Assembly: GCA_019422905.1 (NCBI GenBank)
Contig: JAHZCM010000037.1
Location: forward strand, 10,469 to 17,317
Source: Oscillospiraceae bacterium
GTDB taxonomy: Bacteria > Bacillota > Clostridia > Oscillospirales > Acutalibacteraceae
Reading direction: 5' to 3'
DNA length: 6,849 nt
Under the pieces are notes generated by a model. That model ran no database searches, had not been told where the DNA came from, and was given only the letters and a program-made list of their open reading frames with translations. Of this stretch, positions 6,242 to 6,849 are shown piece by piece. Made by a program: the position numbers and the translations under genes. The stretch's first letter is position 1; every line of letters begins with the position of its first letter.

Positions 6242-6787
6242 TCATCTGTTTTGGAGCGTTGTGAGGTCGACAACGCCGAATTTGAAAAGCTGGTTTTGCT
6301 CATCAGAAGCGGTCAACTGAATCATAAGCTGCGTATTTGTTTTTTCATCCACCCAACGGGCAGATTCCGTGTCTGCGGCGGCGTCCGAGCTTGTGGGGGA
6401 GCCAAAGGCGGATTGGAAGGCTTCCCATACGCTTTTGTAGGCTGCGTCCATCTCATCGCTTGAACCCTTGGCGGTAAAGGTGACGGCATAGAGGCCGCTG
6501 CTTGTAAACTGCGCGTCAACTTTGCCTTTTAAGCCGAAGAATTCAGCCGATTCGGCTTCGGTCACATAGTCGTCAAATTCATACGGATAACTGCTCCAGA
6601 GCGATTCCCGCTCCGTCATACTGCAACCGAGCGCTTCCTCCAGCGCGTCGACGGAACAGCCGAACGGCGCGTCCTGCATTGCGTAGCCGTCTGCTGTGCG
6701 GATAAAGCCCTGCGTATCGGGCTGTGAAGCGCAGCCGGTGAGCGTAAAAGCGAGCATGAGCAGCAAAATTAAAAAGCTCTTCTTCAT
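6242..6787 (-). CDS. Small lipoprotein of unknown function
   Basis: The 181-residue product begins with a classical lipoprotein signal: MKK, a hydrophobic stretch (residues 5-16) and the lipobox LTGC, with cleavage expected before C19 and lipid attachment to it. The mature part is acidic and soluble-looking, with no further membrane segment; it would be tethered to the outer face of the cytoplasmic membrane. I recognise no domain in the remaining 160 residues; the mixed strand/helix pattern (for example GLYAVTFTAKG, then a helix around DAAYKSVWEAFQSAFG) suggests a small globular fold. A GAGGGAG purine run lies a few bases upstream of the ATG (about 6793-6799). The gene converges on the oxidoreductase and shares its terminator, so it is not in the same transcription unit and probably has an unrelated role. 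Confidence 0.8.
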   Translation of the reverse strand: MKKSFLILLLMLAFTLTGCASQPDTQGFIRTADGYAMQDAPFGCSVDALEEALGCSMTERESLWSSYPYEFDDYVTEAESAEFFGLKGKVDAQFTSSGLYAVTFTAKGSSDEMDAAYKSVWEAFQSAFGSPTSSDAAADTESARWVDEKTNTQLMIQLTASDEQNQLFKFGVVDLTTLQNR

Positions 6788-6817
6788 CCTATCTCCCTCA
6801 TTTCACAGAAATTTATT

Positions 6818-6849
6818 TTAGTAGGTGCCGCTTGTTGGCGTCCAGTCCA
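6818..6849 (-). CDS. Possible 3' end of an upstream minus-strand gene
   Basis: Read on the minus strand from the right edge, one frame encodes DWTPTSGTY and then TAA at 6820-6818, 30 bases before the lipoprotein ATG. Its Thr/Ser/Gly/Tyr-rich end looks like a normal protein terminus, and the spacing would fit an operon with the lipoprotein gene. Only nine codons are visible and another frame is also open, so this is tentative. Confidence 0.25.
   Translation of the reverse strand, partial: DWTPTSGTY

Noticed and set aside
6200..6463. A plus-strand ORF over the terminator and lipoprotein gene
   Set aside because: It starts inside the stem-loop, lacks a ribosome binding site and runs antisense to a gene with a clear lipoprotein signal.
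6811..6820. A -10-like TAAAAT on the minus strand before the lipoprotein gene
   Set aside because: No acceptable -35 box lies 16-18 bases upstream (that stretch is GC-rich), and the gene may be transcribed from beyond the window edge.

Overview
The window looks like chromosomal DNA from a moderately GC-rich, low-oxygen Firmicute, probably a gut Clostridia/Oscillospiraceae-type bacterium. This is inferred from the Shine-Dalgarno-led genes, the clostridial-style acyl-CoA synthetase and TgpA-like transglutaminase, and a sigma-A-type promoter; no rRNA or marker gene is present to confirm it. I see no tRNA, rRNA, CRISPR array, insertion sequence or phage gene.

Layout. (1) Bases 1-1523 (+) hold the 3' part of a membrane-anchored transglutaminase-like protein whose N-terminal membrane domain lies upstream of the window. 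(2) Bases 1524-1691 are an intergenic region with a good promoter (TTGCAA, 18 bp, TATAAT). (3) Bases 1692-4772 (+) encode a 1026-residue three-part fusion: a sugar-isomerase-type TIM barrel, a complete acyl-CoA synthetase (AMP-binding) module, and a C-terminal segment that closely resembles the linker subdomain plus leucine-sensing domain of 2-isopropylmalate synthase (LeuA). (4) Bases 4879-6174 (+) hold a Gfo/Idh/MocA-family NAD(P)-dependent oxidoreductase interrupted by one in-frame TAG codon at 5614-5616, with the frame otherwise intact. (5) A perfect 10-bp stem-loop at 6196-6219 separates this gene from a convergent gene and probably terminates both. (6) Bases 6242-6787 (-) encode a small lipoprotein of unknown function. 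(7) The last about 30 bases may carry the end of another minus-strand gene.

How they may work together. TIM-barrel isomerases and Gfo/Idh/MocA dehydrogenases commonly sit side by side in sugar, polyol or inositol catabolic loci, so the fusion gene and the oxidoreductase plausibly form one transcription unit from the promoter at 1577-1606. What is unusual is that the isomerase is joined to an acyl-CoA ligase and to an allosteric domain normally used to sense leucine. The most interesting reading is an acyl-activating enzyme under feedback control by a small metabolite. The substrate and effector cannot be read from the sequence.
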